In this document: positions 1 to 8,859 of the stretch, in pieces
Position numbering within the stretch: position 1 is the first letter of the stretch
Layout of the letters: every line of letters starts with the position of its first letter
Source of the DNA: Salinihabitans flavidus
Lineage (GTDB): Bacteria > Pseudomonadota > Alphaproteobacteria > Rhodobacterales > Rhodobacteraceae
DNA length: 64,000 nt
Direction: 5' to 3'
NCBI RefSeq assembly: GCF_900110425.1
Contig: NZ_FODS01000001.1
Span: 62,001-126,000 of the forward strand
Translations under genes and position numbers: made by a program
The notes under the pieces: generated by a model
Told to the model about the DNA's origin: nothing
The model's database searches: none
The model's input: the letters and a program-made list of their open reading frames with translations, nothing else

Positions 1-1368
1 AAGCCATTTCGCCGTATCATTGAGGCTGGCAAAATTTCCTGCGGGTCCGATAATTGAGCCCAGTCCCGGCCCGATATTGGCCAGCGCCGTGGCCGCCCCG
101 CTCAGCGACGTGATGAAATCAAGCCCCGTCATCCCGAGCGCCACCGCCAGAAGCCCGATCGAGACCACGAAGAACACGAAGAACGACATGACAGAACCGA
201 TCACGTCATCGTCGACCGGGCGCCCCTGAAACCGGGTGGTGAACACACCGCTGGGTGAATGCACTTTCGATAGCTGCACGCGAATGGCGGAAAACAGGAT
301 CTGGTAGCGAAAAACCTTGATCGAACAGGTGGTCGACCCCGCACACCCCCCGATCAGCCCGATGAAAAAGAACATGGCGATCGGAAAGCTGCCCCAGAGC
401 ATGTAGTCCGCGCTGGCATAACCCGTTCCGGTGATGATCGACGTGATATTGAACAGCGCCTCACGGAACGACTGCTCCCAGTGGTGCGGAAAGATCGTGG
501 TCAGAACAAGCGTGGTGACCACGACGAATACCCCGATGGTCGCCAGAAACACCCACACCTGGGTATCCTTGAGAAGCGGTTTCGCGCTGCCGTTGATGAT
601 CTGCACATAGCGCACGAAGGGCAGCGCAGCGAGCATCATGAACACCGATGCTGCATATTCAATTGGCCCGGCAAAAGCGCCGAAAGAGGCATCGGAATTG
701 GCGAACCCACCCGTTGAAAGTGTCGTCAGCGAATGCACCAGTGAATCGAACAACCCCATGCCCAGAATGTAATAGGTCAAGAAACACGCCGCCGTCAGCC
801 CGGCATACGCGACCGAGATCTGCGCCGCGATGGCGGTGGCGCGCGGCAGGATCTTGCCCTGCGTGTCGAACGCCTCGGCCCGGAAAACCTGCATCCCGCC
901 AACCCGAAGCTCTGGCAGGAAAACCATTGCCACGACGATGATCCCGATGCCGCCCAGCCATTGCAGGATTCCGCGCCAGAGCAGAACACCTGCGGGCTGC
1001 GACTCCAGCCCCGTCATCACCGTCGATCCGGTGGTGGTCATGCCCGACATCGCCTCGAAATAGGCATCCACGAACCGCAACTCCGGCGCTCCGAGCCAGA
1101 ACGGCAGCGCCCCGAACAACGGTAGCGCGATCCACACCGCAGTGGTGAGAACGAAGGTCTGCCGGATCGTCAGGCCCCGGCTCTTTCTGTTCTGGCACGA
1201 CAGCGCCATGAACCCGCCGCCCAGCGTGGTGAGGATCGCGCATTCGACGAAAACCGGCCAGTGACCGCGCCCCTCCACGAGATCGGCAACAAGCGGCAAA
1301 ACCATGGTCAGCCCAAGCACGGCCACCAGAAGGCCAATCACGTATCCCACGGGTCGCAGATCGAACAT
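1..1368 (-). CDS. trkH: Trk potassium uptake protein TrkH, C-terminus cut by window edge
   Basis: Membrane subunit of the Trk potassium uptake system, which works with the cytoplasmic NAD-binding protein TrkA. The frame is open from the ATG at 1368 to base 1 (456 codons), so roughly the last 30 residues of a typical 480-residue protein lie outside the window. All four selectivity-filter loops of the TrkH/KtrB fold are visible: GMTTTGSTVM, TLSTGGFANSDAS, ITGTGYASADY and NIGPGLGSIIGPAGNF. Each carries the filter glycine. The N-terminus reads MFDLRPVGYVIG, typical of the family. Multiple hydrophobic helices separate the loops. trkA is not in the window and may lie beyond the left edge. Confidence 0.93.
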   Translation of the reverse strand, partial: MFDLRPVGYVIGLLVAVLGLTMVLPLVADLVEGRGHWPVFVECAILTTLGGGFMALSCQNRKSRGLTIRQTFVLTTAVWIALPLFGALPFWLGAPELRFVDAYFEAMSGMTTTGSTVMTGLESQPAGVLLWRGILQWLGGIGIIVVAMVFLPELRVGGMQVFRAEAFDTQGKILPRATAIAAQISVAYAGLTAACFLTYYILGMGLFDSLVHSLTTLSTGGFANSDASFGAFAGPIEYAASVFMMLAALPFVRYVQIINGSAKPLLKDTQVWVFLATIGVFVVVTTLVLTTIFPHHWEQSFREALFNITSIITGTGYASADYMLWGSFPIAMFFFIGLIGGCAGSTTCSIKVFRYQILFSAIRVQLSKVHSPSGVFTTRFQGRPVDDDVIGSVMSFFVFFVVSIGLLAVALGMTGLDFITSLSGAATALANIGPGLGSIIGPAGNFASLNDTAKWL

Positions 1369-1424
1369 GACGCGCAGCGTTGGCCTGAGTTCACCGGGCT
1401 GTCAAGCGCACATGCTGCGCCGCA

Positions 1425-1649
1425 TCAGGTCAGCAGGTCCGAAAAGACAAAGGCGGGAATATCCTCGCGCCGAAGCCCCATCGCCGCGAGGTCCGCATCG
1501 CTCATCGAATCCAGCGCGACCGCCTCATGAAGCCGCTCACGGCTGCGCAAATAGGGATTGAACCCCATCCCCTGCCGGACCACGAACAGGTCGAGCGCCT
1601 TCAGGATCGAATGCTGCGTGAATGTGATGCTCGGATCTTGACGTTGCAT
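1425..1649 (-). CDS. Small DUF1127-like protein
   Basis: A 74-residue protein 56 bases upstream of trkH on the same strand. Its C-terminal half (SMSDADLAAMGLRREDIPAF) resembles the DUF1127 signature found in very short alphaproteobacterial proteins, where an Arg-rich helix ends in a 'D-x-x-L-x-D-I/M-G-L-x-R-x-D-I' pattern. Some DUF1127 proteins elsewhere bind RNA or affect phosphate and carbon metabolism, but this copy lacks the long Arg-rich N-terminus, so no role is assigned. The preceding bases on the minus strand (GGAGGTTTCC) give a strong Shine-Dalgarno. Confidence 0.7.
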   Translation of the reverse strand: MQRQDPSITFTQHSILKALDLFVVRQGMGFNPYLRSRERLHEAVALDSMSDADLAAMGLRREDIPAFVFSDLLT

Positions 1650-1778
1650 TGGAAACCTCCGTCATGGACGTTCTCGGTTTCCTCCCCACGATCATCATAC
1701 CACGCGCGCGGGGCCGATGCGCACAGGTGCCGGGCGGACCTCCCCCGCGCCGTGGCCCGCGCGCATCACCACCCCGCC

Positions 1779-2870
1779 TCAGCCGGTGTGAAACAGGGTG
1801 GTGAACATCTTGGGGTCGATGCTGCCGGCGTCGAACGTGTCGCCCTCTGTCAGGATCGACACAGCGTCATGGCTGTGCAGGCTTTCCTGATGGCTCGCCA
1901 CCACCCGGAAATCGCCGACCCGCGAATCGGCCAGAAGCTGCTCGCAGAACAGCCGCGCGGCATCTTCCACGAAGATCGGGTTGGCCGCGTTCAGTTCCGC
2001 AAAGGCCTGCTCGTCCTCGCGTTTGACCATCACCTGCGTTTCGGTTGGCACCGCCGCGCGCGCCATGTCGATCAGATCCTCGAACCACAGGATCCTGCCG
2101 GGATGCACCACCACCGAGATTCGCGCGACAGAGCGTTGCGAATGCGGCGTGGCCAGTTGCCCGCGCGTCTGGCGCGCATGTTCCGCCAGCTCCAGCGAAC
2201 AGGGGCAGGTCGAGGAATAGACATAGTCGAGATGCATGATCTTCTGACGCCGGCCCCCGATCTGGATCTTCTCCAGCGCGATGTCGTAATACTGGTACCC
2301 TTCCAGCCCGGAACGAAGGGACTCGATCTTCATCGGATAGGAGAACCGCATCTGAAGCCGCGCGTCGATACTGTCCAGATCGGTGATGTAATCGGCCAGC
2401 GCCGCCTCCATCACCTCGAAGCTGAAGGTCTTTTCCGCGTGACGATAGAAGGACCGCATGATCCGCGACATGTTGATGCCCTTCTTGCCGGCCTCAAGGC
2501 TCACCGTCCCGGTGACAGAGGTTTCCAGCGTCAGGTCGCCATTGTCGCGGGTGTGATAGCTGATCGGCAGGCGGAAATTGGAAATCCCCACATGCTGAAT
2601 CGTCTGCCGCGCGCCCCGGATCAGGCTGGTCGGCCCGTTCTGCAAATCCGGCAGCGTGGCACGATAGGCATCGTCGGCTTCGAACTCCTCGGGATAGTCC
2701 CGCGACAATTCGGGGTAATTGCCCACCTCGCGCTCCGGCAAGAGCCGGGCAACGGCCGGGTCCAGCTCCGCGATCTCCGTCGGGCTCGCCGTCTCGGCCC
2801 ATGCGCGCAGACGCGCGAGCGCATCCTTCGCCTCGTCCCGGCTCGGTGTGTCCCGATAATGTATGTTCAT
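1779..2870 (-). CDS. folE2: GTP cyclohydrolase FolE2 (type IB)
   Basis: Converts GTP to 7,8-dihydroneopterin triphosphate, the first step of folate and queuosine-precursor synthesis. It is the metal-flexible type IB enzyme that replaces zinc-dependent FolE. The start at 2870 (MNIHYRDTPSRDEA) follows an AGGAA ribosome site; the frame stays open 32 codons further upstream without a good site. The 363-residue length fits alphaproteobacterial FolE2. The family motif STCPCSLELAEH (Cys 222 and 224), which holds the catalytic metal-binding cysteine, is intact, as is the GINMSRIMRSF region. No folate genes adjoin it. FolE2 is often induced by zinc shortage, but I see no clear Zur box. Confidence 0.93.
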   Translation of the reverse strand: MNIHYRDTPSRDEAKDALARLRAWAETASPTEIAELDPAVARLLPEREVGNYPELSRDYPEEFEADDAYRATLPDLQNGPTSLIRGARQTIQHVGISNFRLPISYHTRDNGDLTLETSVTGTVSLEAGKKGINMSRIMRSFYRHAEKTFSFEVMEAALADYITDLDSIDARLQMRFSYPMKIESLRSGLEGYQYYDIALEKIQIGGRRQKIMHLDYVYSSTCPCSLELAEHARQTRGQLATPHSQRSVARISVVVHPGRILWFEDLIDMARAAVPTETQVMVKREDEQAFAELNAANPIFVEDAARLFCEQLLADSRVGDFRVVASHQESLHSHDAVSILTEGDTFDAGSIDPKMFTTLFHTG

Positions 2871-3073
2871 CGCGTTCCTGCCTTTCGCGTCCTTCGCGGC
2901 CTGACTAATGTATGCCTTCACCGCGCGAATTGCCAATTTTGATGAAGAATACGTCATGAGCGACATCGCGGATCACTAATAGATCCTTCAAGGCAAAGCG
3001 CAGCGGCCCAACTGGCCGGCCCCCTTCCCGAATGTGTCGCGCCGAAACCCCGCGCTCCCGACAGGAGCGGCTT

Positions 3074-3700
3074 TTACGATGGCGCTTCGCGCGCCGGCTT
3101 GTCGGTCGCCGCAATAATCGCCATCGCGATCACGGCACCAAGAGCATTGAATACGAGATCGAGTGCGGTATTGAGGTAGCCTCCAACATTCGTCTCGGAA
3201 ACGGAAAGAACAGCCATGAACTCGATGATCTCGTTGACCGTGCCCAGTCCCATGGCAGCCAAAGCTGGATAGAACAGGCTCGTCTTCGTGTCCATGAGCA
3301 TCGGAAAATGCCGCCGCAGCAGATGCCAGAGCAGCCACGCCGTGACACCGAACCCATAGGCGTGAACGATCTGATCATACTTGAGCAACCGCATCTCGCC
3401 ATCCGCCGGGGTGATCGGAAGGATCTGAAGCGAATACAGGACCGAGCCGCCCACCGGCACACCGCCACCCGCCATGTGCAACAGGCCCCATGCGGAAAGC
3501 GCCCAAAGCATCGCAACCGGATATTCCGCGGAACGAAGGCTCCTGCCGATGAGCGTGATCAGAACAAGCATGGTGATGACGTAGACAACGAATTCGTGAT
3601 TTCCGCGGATCAGAAACCACGCCGTGAAGACCAGAACGTAGCCAGCGGTAAAAATGGCCACCGGATACTCGTTCCGCCTGAGCTTGTTGAAGAACGACAA
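3074..3700 (-). CDS. DUF2238 / YjdF-like inner membrane protein
   Basis: An integral membrane protein of about 208 residues, the same length as E. coli YjdF. It has about six hydrophobic segments and the family's conserved loop KYDQIVHAYGFG, followed near the C-terminus by GTVNEIIEF. Function is unknown. The start is taken as TTG at 3700 because it sits five bases after a strong GGAGG; the frame is open 49 codons further upstream, but that part is low in hydrophobicity and has no ribosome site. The gene stands alone, with about 200 bases to folE2 downstream and about 330 bases to metZ upstream. Confidence 0.8.
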   Translation of the reverse strand: MSFFNKLRRNEYPVAIFTAGYVLVFTAWFLIRGNHEFVVYVITMLVLITLIGRSLRSAEYPVAMLWALSAWGLLHMAGGGVPVGGSVLYSLQILPITPADGEMRLLKYDQIVHAYGFGVTAWLLWHLLRRHFPMLMDTKTSLFYPALAAMGLGTVNEIIEFMAVLSVSETNVGGYLNTALDLVFNALGAVIAMAIIAATDKPAREAPS

Positions 3701-4030
3701 GGGCTCCTCCGTTTTCCGACACAATAGTGCCGGATGGCTGGCCAAGGCAACTGCCCTCGGACGTCGGGGTCTGGCGGGTTCGATATGCGTTCCGCGCCGA
3801 TGTGTCCGCATGATCGCGCCGGTGTTCGGGTCCGGTCGACATCTCATCCGGCAAGCACCGCACCCGCCCGCCGCAACCCTTTCTCAACACTGGTTGCCAA
3901 AGCGTGAAGCGCGCCATCTTAACCATGCGGCTCCGGGCCAGCGACACCGACGCGATACCGACAAAATACCGACGTTTTACCGACAGGGGTTTTTCTGCGT
4001 TAACAAGGGCTTGACCTGTTTCGCCCCGTT
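3701..4030. other. Intergenic region between metZ and the DUF2238 gene
   Basis: About 330 bases with no convincing gene on either strand. It should hold the promoter of the DUF2238 gene. It also contains the first copy of the 11-bp repeat element (3945-3999), which starts about 30 bases after the metZ stop when read along metZ transcription. No intrinsic terminator with a U-tract was recognised. Confidence 0.7.
3945..3999 (-). repeat. 11-bp x 4 repeat element, copy 1
   Basis: Read on the plus strand this holds four units at 11-base spacing: CACCGACGC, GATACCGACAA, AATACCGACGT and TTTACCGACAG. They are followed by GGGGTTTTTCTGCG, a tail also found in copy 4 (38826-38966) as GGGATTTTTCTGCG. 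The strand is given as minus because the units read GTCGGTAT in the direction of metZ transcription, and the element lies just after the metZ stop. No inverted symmetry is visible inside the units. Function unknown; see findings. Confidence 0.85.
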
Positions 4031-5218
4031 TCAGTCCCGCGCCGCCTCCAACGCTCTCTGGATGTCGTTCAGCAGATCGCCCGCATCCTCCAGCCCGACA
4101 GACAACCGCACCAGCCCCGGCGTGATGCCAAGCAGCTCCTTCTGCCCGTCCGACAGCCGCTGATGCGTGGTTGTCGCCGGATGGGTCGCGATGGATTTTG
4201 CATCGCCAAGGTTGTTGGAAATCACCACCACCTGCAATGCGTCGAGGAAACGGAAGGCCGCCTCCTTGCCACCCTTGACCTCCAGCGACATGACCGTGCC
4301 GCCCTTGCCGCCCAACTGCCGCGCGACAAGCGCGCTCTGCGGATGGCTCTTGAGCCCCGGATAGCGCACCCGCGCCAGCGCGTCATGCCCTTCAAGCGCC
4401 TCGGCGATTGCCTGCGCGCTCTCGGTCTGCGCCCGCACCCGAAGGTCGATCGTCTCCATCCCCTTGAGCATCACCCAGGCGTTGAACGGGCTGAGCGAGC
4501 CGCCGGTATGCTTCATGTAGGGCTCCAGAACGGTGCGGATATACTCCCGCCGGCCAAGCACCACACCGCCCAGCGTGCGCCCCTGCCCGTCGATATGCTT
4601 GGTCGCGGAATAGATGATCACATCGGCGCCCTGCGCCACGGCCCGCGAAAAGACCGGGGTGGAGAACACGTTGTCCACCACCACGGTGGCCCCGACCTCA
4701 TGGGCGATCTCGGCAACGCCCTCAATGTCGATCAGCTCCAGCGTCGGGTTGGACATGGATTCGAAGAACACCACGCTGGTATCCTCGCGCACCGCCGCGC
4801 GCCATTGCTCAAGGTCGGTGCCATCGACAAAGGACACCTCCACCCCGAACCCGCGCAGGACATTCTCAAGGATATAAAGGCACGATCCGAACAGCGCCCG
4901 CGCCGCCACCACGTGATCCCCGGCCTTGAGAAGCGAACACAGCGCCCCGTTGACGGCCGCCATGCCCGACGCCGTGGCAAAGGCATCCTCGGCCCCTTCG
5001 AGCGCCGCGATTCGATCCTCGAACATGGCGACCGTGGGGTTGCCGTAACGGGCATAGATGAACTCATCCGGCCCGGCCTCCACAAACCGCGCCTCCGCCT
5101 GCGCGGCGGTCTCATAGACGAACCCCTGTGTGAGGAAGATCGCTTCGCTCACCTCATTGTACTGGCTGCGGCGCGTGCCGCCATGCACCAGCTTCGTTCG
5201 CGTGTTCCAATCGCTCAT
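4031..5218 (-). CDS. metZ: O-succinylhomoserine sulfhydrylase MetZ
   Basis: PLP enzyme of the Cys/Met metabolism family that makes homocysteine from O-succinylhomoserine and sulfide in methionine synthesis. At 395 residues it has the family length. Visible sites are ARYGNPT near residue 60, the cofactor Asp-Asn pair VDNVFSTPV (182-183), and the Schiff-base lysine in YSATKHIDGQGR (Lys 207). MetZ is preferred over cystathionine gamma-synthase because of the N-terminus (TKLVHGGTRRSQYNEVSEAI) and the leader. A SAM-II riboswitch and an intrinsic terminator precede the gene, so expression should fall when S-adenosylmethionine is plentiful. An AAGGAGGT ribosome site precedes the ATG. Confidence 0.92.
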   Translation of the reverse strand: MSDWNTRTKLVHGGTRRSQYNEVSEAIFLTQGFVYETAAQAEARFVEAGPDEFIYARYGNPTVAMFEDRIAALEGAEDAFATASGMAAVNGALCSLLKAGDHVVAARALFGSCLYILENVLRGFGVEVSFVDGTDLEQWRAAVREDTSVVFFESMSNPTLELIDIEGVAEIAHEVGATVVVDNVFSTPVFSRAVAQGADVIIYSATKHIDGQGRTLGGVVLGRREYIRTVLEPYMKHTGGSLSPFNAWVMLKGMETIDLRVRAQTESAQAIAEALEGHDALARVRYPGLKSHPQSALVARQLGGKGGTVMSLEVKGGKEAAFRFLDALQVVVISNNLGDAKSIATHPATTTHQRLSDGQKELLGITPGLVRLSVGLEDAGDLLNDIQRALEAARD

Positions 5219-5248
5219 TCCGACCTCCTTGCGCGTGTCCGCGCACAG

Positions 5249-5283
5249 AAAAAACCCCCAACGCGGTCAAGCGAAAGGGGGTT
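5249..5283 (-). terminator. Intrinsic terminator in the metZ leader
   Basis: On the minus strand AACCCCC pairs with GGGGGTT around a loop of about 17 bases and is followed by a run of six U. It lies between the SAM-II aptamer and the metZ ribosome site. This is the layout expected for a riboswitch that ends transcription when ligand is bound. I did not model the alternative antiterminator. Confidence 0.82.
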
Positions 5284-5297
5284 CCTTCTCGTCCTGA

Positions 5298-5349
5298 CCT
5301 CTTTAGCGGGATATTTTACGTGGCCCGCAATCCGGTTACAAATCGCCAC
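5298..5349 (-). ncRNA. SAM-II riboswitch (metA/metZ leader)
   Basis: On the minus strand the leader holds a compact H-type pseudoknot that fits the SAM-II class of alphaproteobacteria. The P1 stem is GTGGC (5349-5345) with GCCAC. The loop carries TTTGTAACCGGATTGC, and GCGGG pairs with CCCGC further 3'. The conserved 3' segment GCTAAAGAGG ends the aptamer, comparable to the family GCTAAAAAGG. Position, partner gene (methionine synthesis) and the terminator just downstream all agree. A covariance search with the Rfam SAM-II model would settle it. Confidence 0.85.
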
Positions 5350-5570
5350 ACCTTCCGGCTTTAGTCGCGTGCCCCCGACCCGTCAACAGATGCGTCGGGG
5401 CGATAACCGGATTTTCACCATGATCGGGCAGGCTCTGGCGAGGCGCTGCCTGCGCACCACCCCGATTCGCCGCGCCCGACCCCGCCCCGCGGAAAAATCA
5501 CCGCTCCGGCGCACGCCGCGTTTACCAATCGTTTACCGCCGCGCCAAACCGGGAGCCATCGCGCAGGCTA
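5350..5570. promoter_or_regulatory. Upstream region of the metZ leader
   Basis: About 220 bases between the riboswitch and the stop of yciB. No gene or hairpin stands out. It must contain the metZ promoter, because the only other gene here (yciB) ends at 5571 and is transcribed in the same direction. I could not assign -35 and -10 boxes with confidence. Confidence 0.4.
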
Positions 5571-6182
5571 TCAACTCTCCCCGCCATCCTCGCCAAGGCC
5601 GTATTTCTGGAACAGGCTGCCTTGCGTCATGAAGAACCCGAACAGCGCCGCCGTCAGGCCGAAGGTCTTGAAATAGACCCAGATTTCCGTGGTCTGCGTG
5701 CGCCAGATCAACTCGTTCAGAATCGCCAGCGCCAGAAAGAACAGCGTCACCCGCCGCGTCAGGATCATCCAGCCGTCCTGTTCCAGGGGCACCATCTCCT
5801 CCATCACGACCTTGAGATAGGACTGCCCGCGCAACAGCCCGATTCCCAGAATGCCCGCGAACAGAAGATAGATCATCGTCGGCTTCATCTTGAAGAAACT
5901 GTCGTCGTTGAACCACACCGACATGCCGCCGAACACCACGACAAGCACGACCGTCGCCACCTGCATCCGCGACAGCTTCCCGGTCAGCCGCCAGAGCGCC
6001 GCGCTCGATGCCACGATCAACGGGATGAACCCGGCGGTGACAAGGATGAACCCGTCATACTCCCGGCCGCTGATGGTAAAGACATGATCCTTCAGCCAGA
6101 GATAGGCGACGAAAAAGACCACGATCGGCCCCATCTCCAGCCCGGTCTTGAGCATCGGGTTGATCTCTTTTCGCTCATTCAT
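5571..6182 (-). CDS. yciB: Inner membrane septation protein YciB/IspZ
   Basis: A 203-residue inner membrane protein of the YciB (IspZ, septation protein A) family, linked to cell envelope and septum formation. It shows five to six hydrophobic helices and the family features FKMKPTMIYLLFA in the middle and LNELIWR near the C-terminal third. Length is in the usual 180-210 range. It follows an EamA transporter by 11 bases on the same strand and is part of the ftsY neighbourhood common in alphaproteobacteria. The start (MNERKEINPMLKTGLEMGP) follows a GGAG site. Confidence 0.9.
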   Translation of the reverse strand: MNERKEINPMLKTGLEMGPIVVFFVAYLWLKDHVFTISGREYDGFILVTAGFIPLIVASSAALWRLTGKLSRMQVATVVLVVVFGGMSVWFNDDSFFKMKPTMIYLLFAGILGIGLLRGQSYLKVVMEEMVPLEQDGWMILTRRVTLFFLALAILNELIWRTQTTEIWVYFKTFGLTAALFGFFMTQGSLFQKYGLGEDGGES

Positions 6183-6193
6183 GCGCGCTCTCC

Positions 6194-7096
6194 TTATCCG
6201 CCTATCTCAACTATCACAGCGCCCGCCGCGATCAATGCCATCAGCGCGATCCTGCGTGGTCCCACCGTCTCGCGCAGCACCAGCCACCCGATCAGCGCGG
6301 CAAAGACGGTCGATGTCTCACGCAGCACCGCCGCCTCGCCCACCTTGTCCAGCCGCGTCGCCAGCATCACCGACCCGAAGCTGCCATAGGCCACCAGCGC
6401 CCCGATGAATCCGCGCCGCAGAAGCGGCCGAACCGGCGGGCGAATCACCATCGACCGCCACCGCAAATAGGCAAGGCCGGGGAAATCCACCGCCGTGATC
6501 AGAAAAAACCACGCCAGAAACGTAAATGGGTTCGGTGTCGCCCGAATTCCATAGGCGTCATACGTCGTATAAAGCGCGACAAGCGCCCCGGTCCCGACCG
6601 CGAGCCATAATGCGGGCACGAGCGTCTCGCGCCCCACGTCCACATGGATCAGGTTGTAGACCGCCAGCCCGAAGATCCCGGCCAGCAACACCCCGACACC
6701 GGCCCACTGCACAAGACTGAAACTCTCGCCGAAGATAAGCCAGGCCCCGATCACCGTGAACAGCGGCCCCATCCCGCGCACCACCGGGTAAACCACCGTG
6801 AAGGCCCCGCGCGCATAGGCCAGCGCCATGCCCAGCTTGTAGACAAAATGAATGCCCAGCCCCCCGACAAGCAGCCACCACACCCGCCCCTCGGGCCATG
6901 GCACAAGGAAAAGCGCGATCGGCAGCGACAGCACCACCAGCCAGAAATCAATCGCCCCGCGCGTCAGCCACGGATCGTGCCGCCCCTTCTGAAGCGCACC
7001 GAACACCGCGTGCAGAAATGCCGCCAGAAGCGCCAGCGCCATTGCCAGCGTGCTGCCCGCCTCCGTGCCCTCCAGTGCGATCAGGGTCTCACTCAC
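6194..7096 (-). CDS. EamA-type (DMT) membrane exporter
   Basis: A drug/metabolite transporter family protein of 300 residues with about ten transmembrane helices in two EamA halves. The second half ends in the common RETVGPRRIALMALIAAGAV pattern. Substrate cannot be told from sequence. It is probably cotranscribed with yciB (11-base gap). Its start faces mgtC, leaving about 75 bases for a shared divergent promoter region. A start at an internal Met (MALALLAAFLHAVFG) is also possible and would lose only 18 residues. Confidence 0.85.
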   Translation of the reverse strand: MSETLIALEGTEAGSTLAMALALLAAFLHAVFGALQKGRHDPWLTRGAIDFWLVVLSLPIALFLVPWPEGRVWWLLVGGLGIHFVYKLGMALAYARGAFTVVYPVVRGMGPLFTVIGAWLIFGESFSLVQWAGVGVLLAGIFGLAVYNLIHVDVGRETLVPALWLAVGTGALVALYTTYDAYGIRATPNPFTFLAWFFLITAVDFPGLAYLRWRSMVIRPPVRPLLRRGFIGALVAYGSFGSVMLATRLDKVGEAAVLRETSTVFAALIGWLVLRETVGPRRIALMALIAAGAVIVEIGG

Positions 7097-7171
7097 GCAA
7101 AGCCCTTCCCGGCTCGACAGACTTCCCGCACGGCGCTAGGAATGAAAGAGGACTTGCAGGGATCGGCGTCG

Positions 7172-7672
7172 ATGTTCGACAGATTGCTGAGCGAATTTGA
7201 AACTCCGTTCGACGGATTCGCCACCGAAGTTGTCGTGCTGCGGTTGCTGATGGCCATCGTTCTGGGCGGCCTGATCGGGTGGGAACGCGAATCCCGAAAC
7301 AAGCCCGCGGGCTTGCGCACCCACATCCTGATATCTCTGGCCGCGTCGCTTTTTACCCTGATCGCCTTCGGTATGATCAGCGATGTCTCCCCCGATGAGC
7401 AGAGCCATGTCCGCGCCGATCCCCTGCGCGTGATAGAGGCCGTGACCGCCGGGGTCGCCTTTCTGGCCGCCGGGGCGATCATCCAGTCCCGCGGTTCGGT
7501 GCATGGGCTGACCACCGGGGCGGGCATGTGGCTGGCCGGCGCGATCGGTGTGGCCTGCGGCTCCGGGCGACTGTCTCTGGCGATGCTGGTCACGCTCCTC
7601 GCGCTCATCGTGCTGCGCGTGCTGCGCTGGCTGGAGCGGTCGGCAGAGAAACAGGAAAAACGAAGGGAGTAG
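7172..7672 (+). CDS. MgtC/SapB family membrane protein
   Basis: A small MgtC/SapB family membrane protein (166 residues) with four to five hydrophobic helices. The core LGGLIGWERESRNKPAGLRT matches the family signature, in which the acidic residue and the R-x-x-x-x-x-x-G-L-R-T-H tract are conserved. GVAFLAAGAIIQSRG and GLTTGAGMWLAGAIG follow, as expected. Family members affect magnesium homeostasis and, in pathogens, ATP synthase; the role here is unknown. Two starts fit, 7142 and 7172. I prefer 7172 because of the AGGG about ten bases ahead. It ends six bases from the convergent ftsY stop. Confidence 0.85.
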   Translation: MFDRLLSEFETPFDGFATEVVVLRLLMAIVLGGLIGWERESRNKPAGLRTHILISLAASLFTLIAFGMISDVSPDEQSHVRADPLRVIEAVTAGVAFLAAGAIIQSRGSVHGLTTGAGMWLAGAIGVACGSGRLSLAMLVTLLALIVLRVLRWLERSAEKQEKRRE

Positions 7673-7678
7673 CCCCTC

Positions 7679-8815
7679 TCACGTCTCCAATCCCGTCAAC
7701 GCGGCAGCGAATTCCTCCGGATCGAAGGGCGCCAGATCGTCGATCTTCTCGCCCACTCCGATGGCATGGATCGGCAGCCCGAAGCGATCCGCCAGCGCGA
7801 CCAGAACGCCGCCCTTCGCGGTCCCGTCCAGCTTCGTCATGACAAGGCCAGAGACATTGGCCAGCTTCTGGAACGTCTCCACCTGGCTGAGCGCGTTCTG
7901 CCCCGTCGTCGCGTCCAGCACCAGAAGCGTGTTGTGCGGCGCCTCGGGGTCTTTCTTGCGAATCACCCGCACGATCTTGGCCAGCTCCTCCATCAGATCG
8001 GCGCGGTTCTGAAGCCGCCCCGCCGTGTCGATCAGCAGCAGGTCCGCCCCCTCCGCCTGCGCCTTGGTCATCGCGTCGAAGGCAAGGCTCGCCGGGTCCG
8101 ACCCCTCCGGCGCGGTCAGCACCGGCACACCCGCGCGATCACCCCAGATCTGCAACTGCTCCACCGCCGCCGCGCGGAAGGTATCACCGGCGGCGATCAC
8201 CACGCTTTTGCCAGCGGCGCGGAACTGGCTGGCCAGCTTGCCGATGGTCGTGGTCTTGCCCGACCCGTTCACCCCCACCACAAGCACCACCTGCGGCGTC
8301 TTGGGATAGATCGGAAGCGGCCGCGCCACCGGCTCCATGACGCGGGCGATCTCATCGGCCAGAAGGCGCTTGATCTCCTGCGTGGACAGCTGCTTGCCGA
8401 AGCGCCCCTCCGCGATATTCGCCGTCACCCGAAGCGCGGTATCGACCCCCATGTCAGAGGCGATCAGCAACTCTTCAAGCTGCTCGAGCATGTCATCGTC
8501 CAGCGCCCGCCGCACCACCGGCTTGCCCGCCCGCCCCGCCAGCCGTTGCAACAGCCCCGGCTTGTCGGCCCTGGGCTCCGGCGCGGGATCGAGCGCGGGC
8601 TTGGGCATGGCGGGCTTTTGAACCGGCTCGGGGTCAGGCGCGGCATCCTCCACCGGCTCCGGTGCGGGGTCAGGCGCGGTCGTCTCCGAAGGTTCGGTCT
8701 CCGGCGCCTCCTCCCGGATCTCCTCGCCCCCCTCCTCGACAATCGCATCGAGCCCTTCTTCAAGGCGCGACGAGGATTTGAGCAGCCTGTCCTTGAGCTT
8801 CTGGAAAAACGCCAT
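7679..8815 (-). CDS. ftsY: Signal recognition particle receptor FtsY
   Basis: GTPase receptor that docks SRP-ribosome complexes at the membrane. The 378 residues divide into an acidic, proline-rich A domain (about 1-85), then the N and G domains. The G-domain motifs are all present: GVNGSGKTTTIGKLA (P loop), GDTFRAAAVEQL, DTAGRLQNRADLM (G3), TKLDGTAKGG (G4) and GVGEKIDDLAPF at the C-terminus. The acidic A domain rich in Glu-Pro-Ala is usual for alphaproteobacteria. ftsY is convergent with mgtC; the YhhN gene ends 45 bases upstream on the same strand. Confidence 0.97.
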   Translation of the reverse strand: MAFFQKLKDRLLKSSSRLEEGLDAIVEEGGEEIREEAPETEPSETTAPDPAPEPVEDAAPDPEPVQKPAMPKPALDPAPEPRADKPGLLQRLAGRAGKPVVRRALDDDMLEQLEELLIASDMGVDTALRVTANIAEGRFGKQLSTQEIKRLLADEIARVMEPVARPLPIYPKTPQVVLVVGVNGSGKTTTIGKLASQFRAAGKSVVIAAGDTFRAAAVEQLQIWGDRAGVPVLTAPEGSDPASLAFDAMTKAQAEGADLLLIDTAGRLQNRADLMEELAKIVRVIRKKDPEAPHNTLLVLDATTGQNALSQVETFQKLANVSGLVMTKLDGTAKGGVLVALADRFGLPIHAIGVGEKIDDLAPFDPEEFAAALTGLET

Positions 8816-8859
8816 CTACGGCCTCCGGATGATGTCGACCCACACCTAATGCGGCCGGC

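Noticed and set aside
1527-2942. Long open frame antisense to folE2
   Set aside because: Codes an Arg/His-rich, low-complexity protein, the usual shadow of a GC-rich gene; folE2 on the other strand has clear motifs.
5221-5400. Metz leader as a T-box or cobalamin riboswitch
   Set aside because: The compact pseudoknot with GCTAAAGAGG fits SAM-II; no T-box or B12-box sequence.
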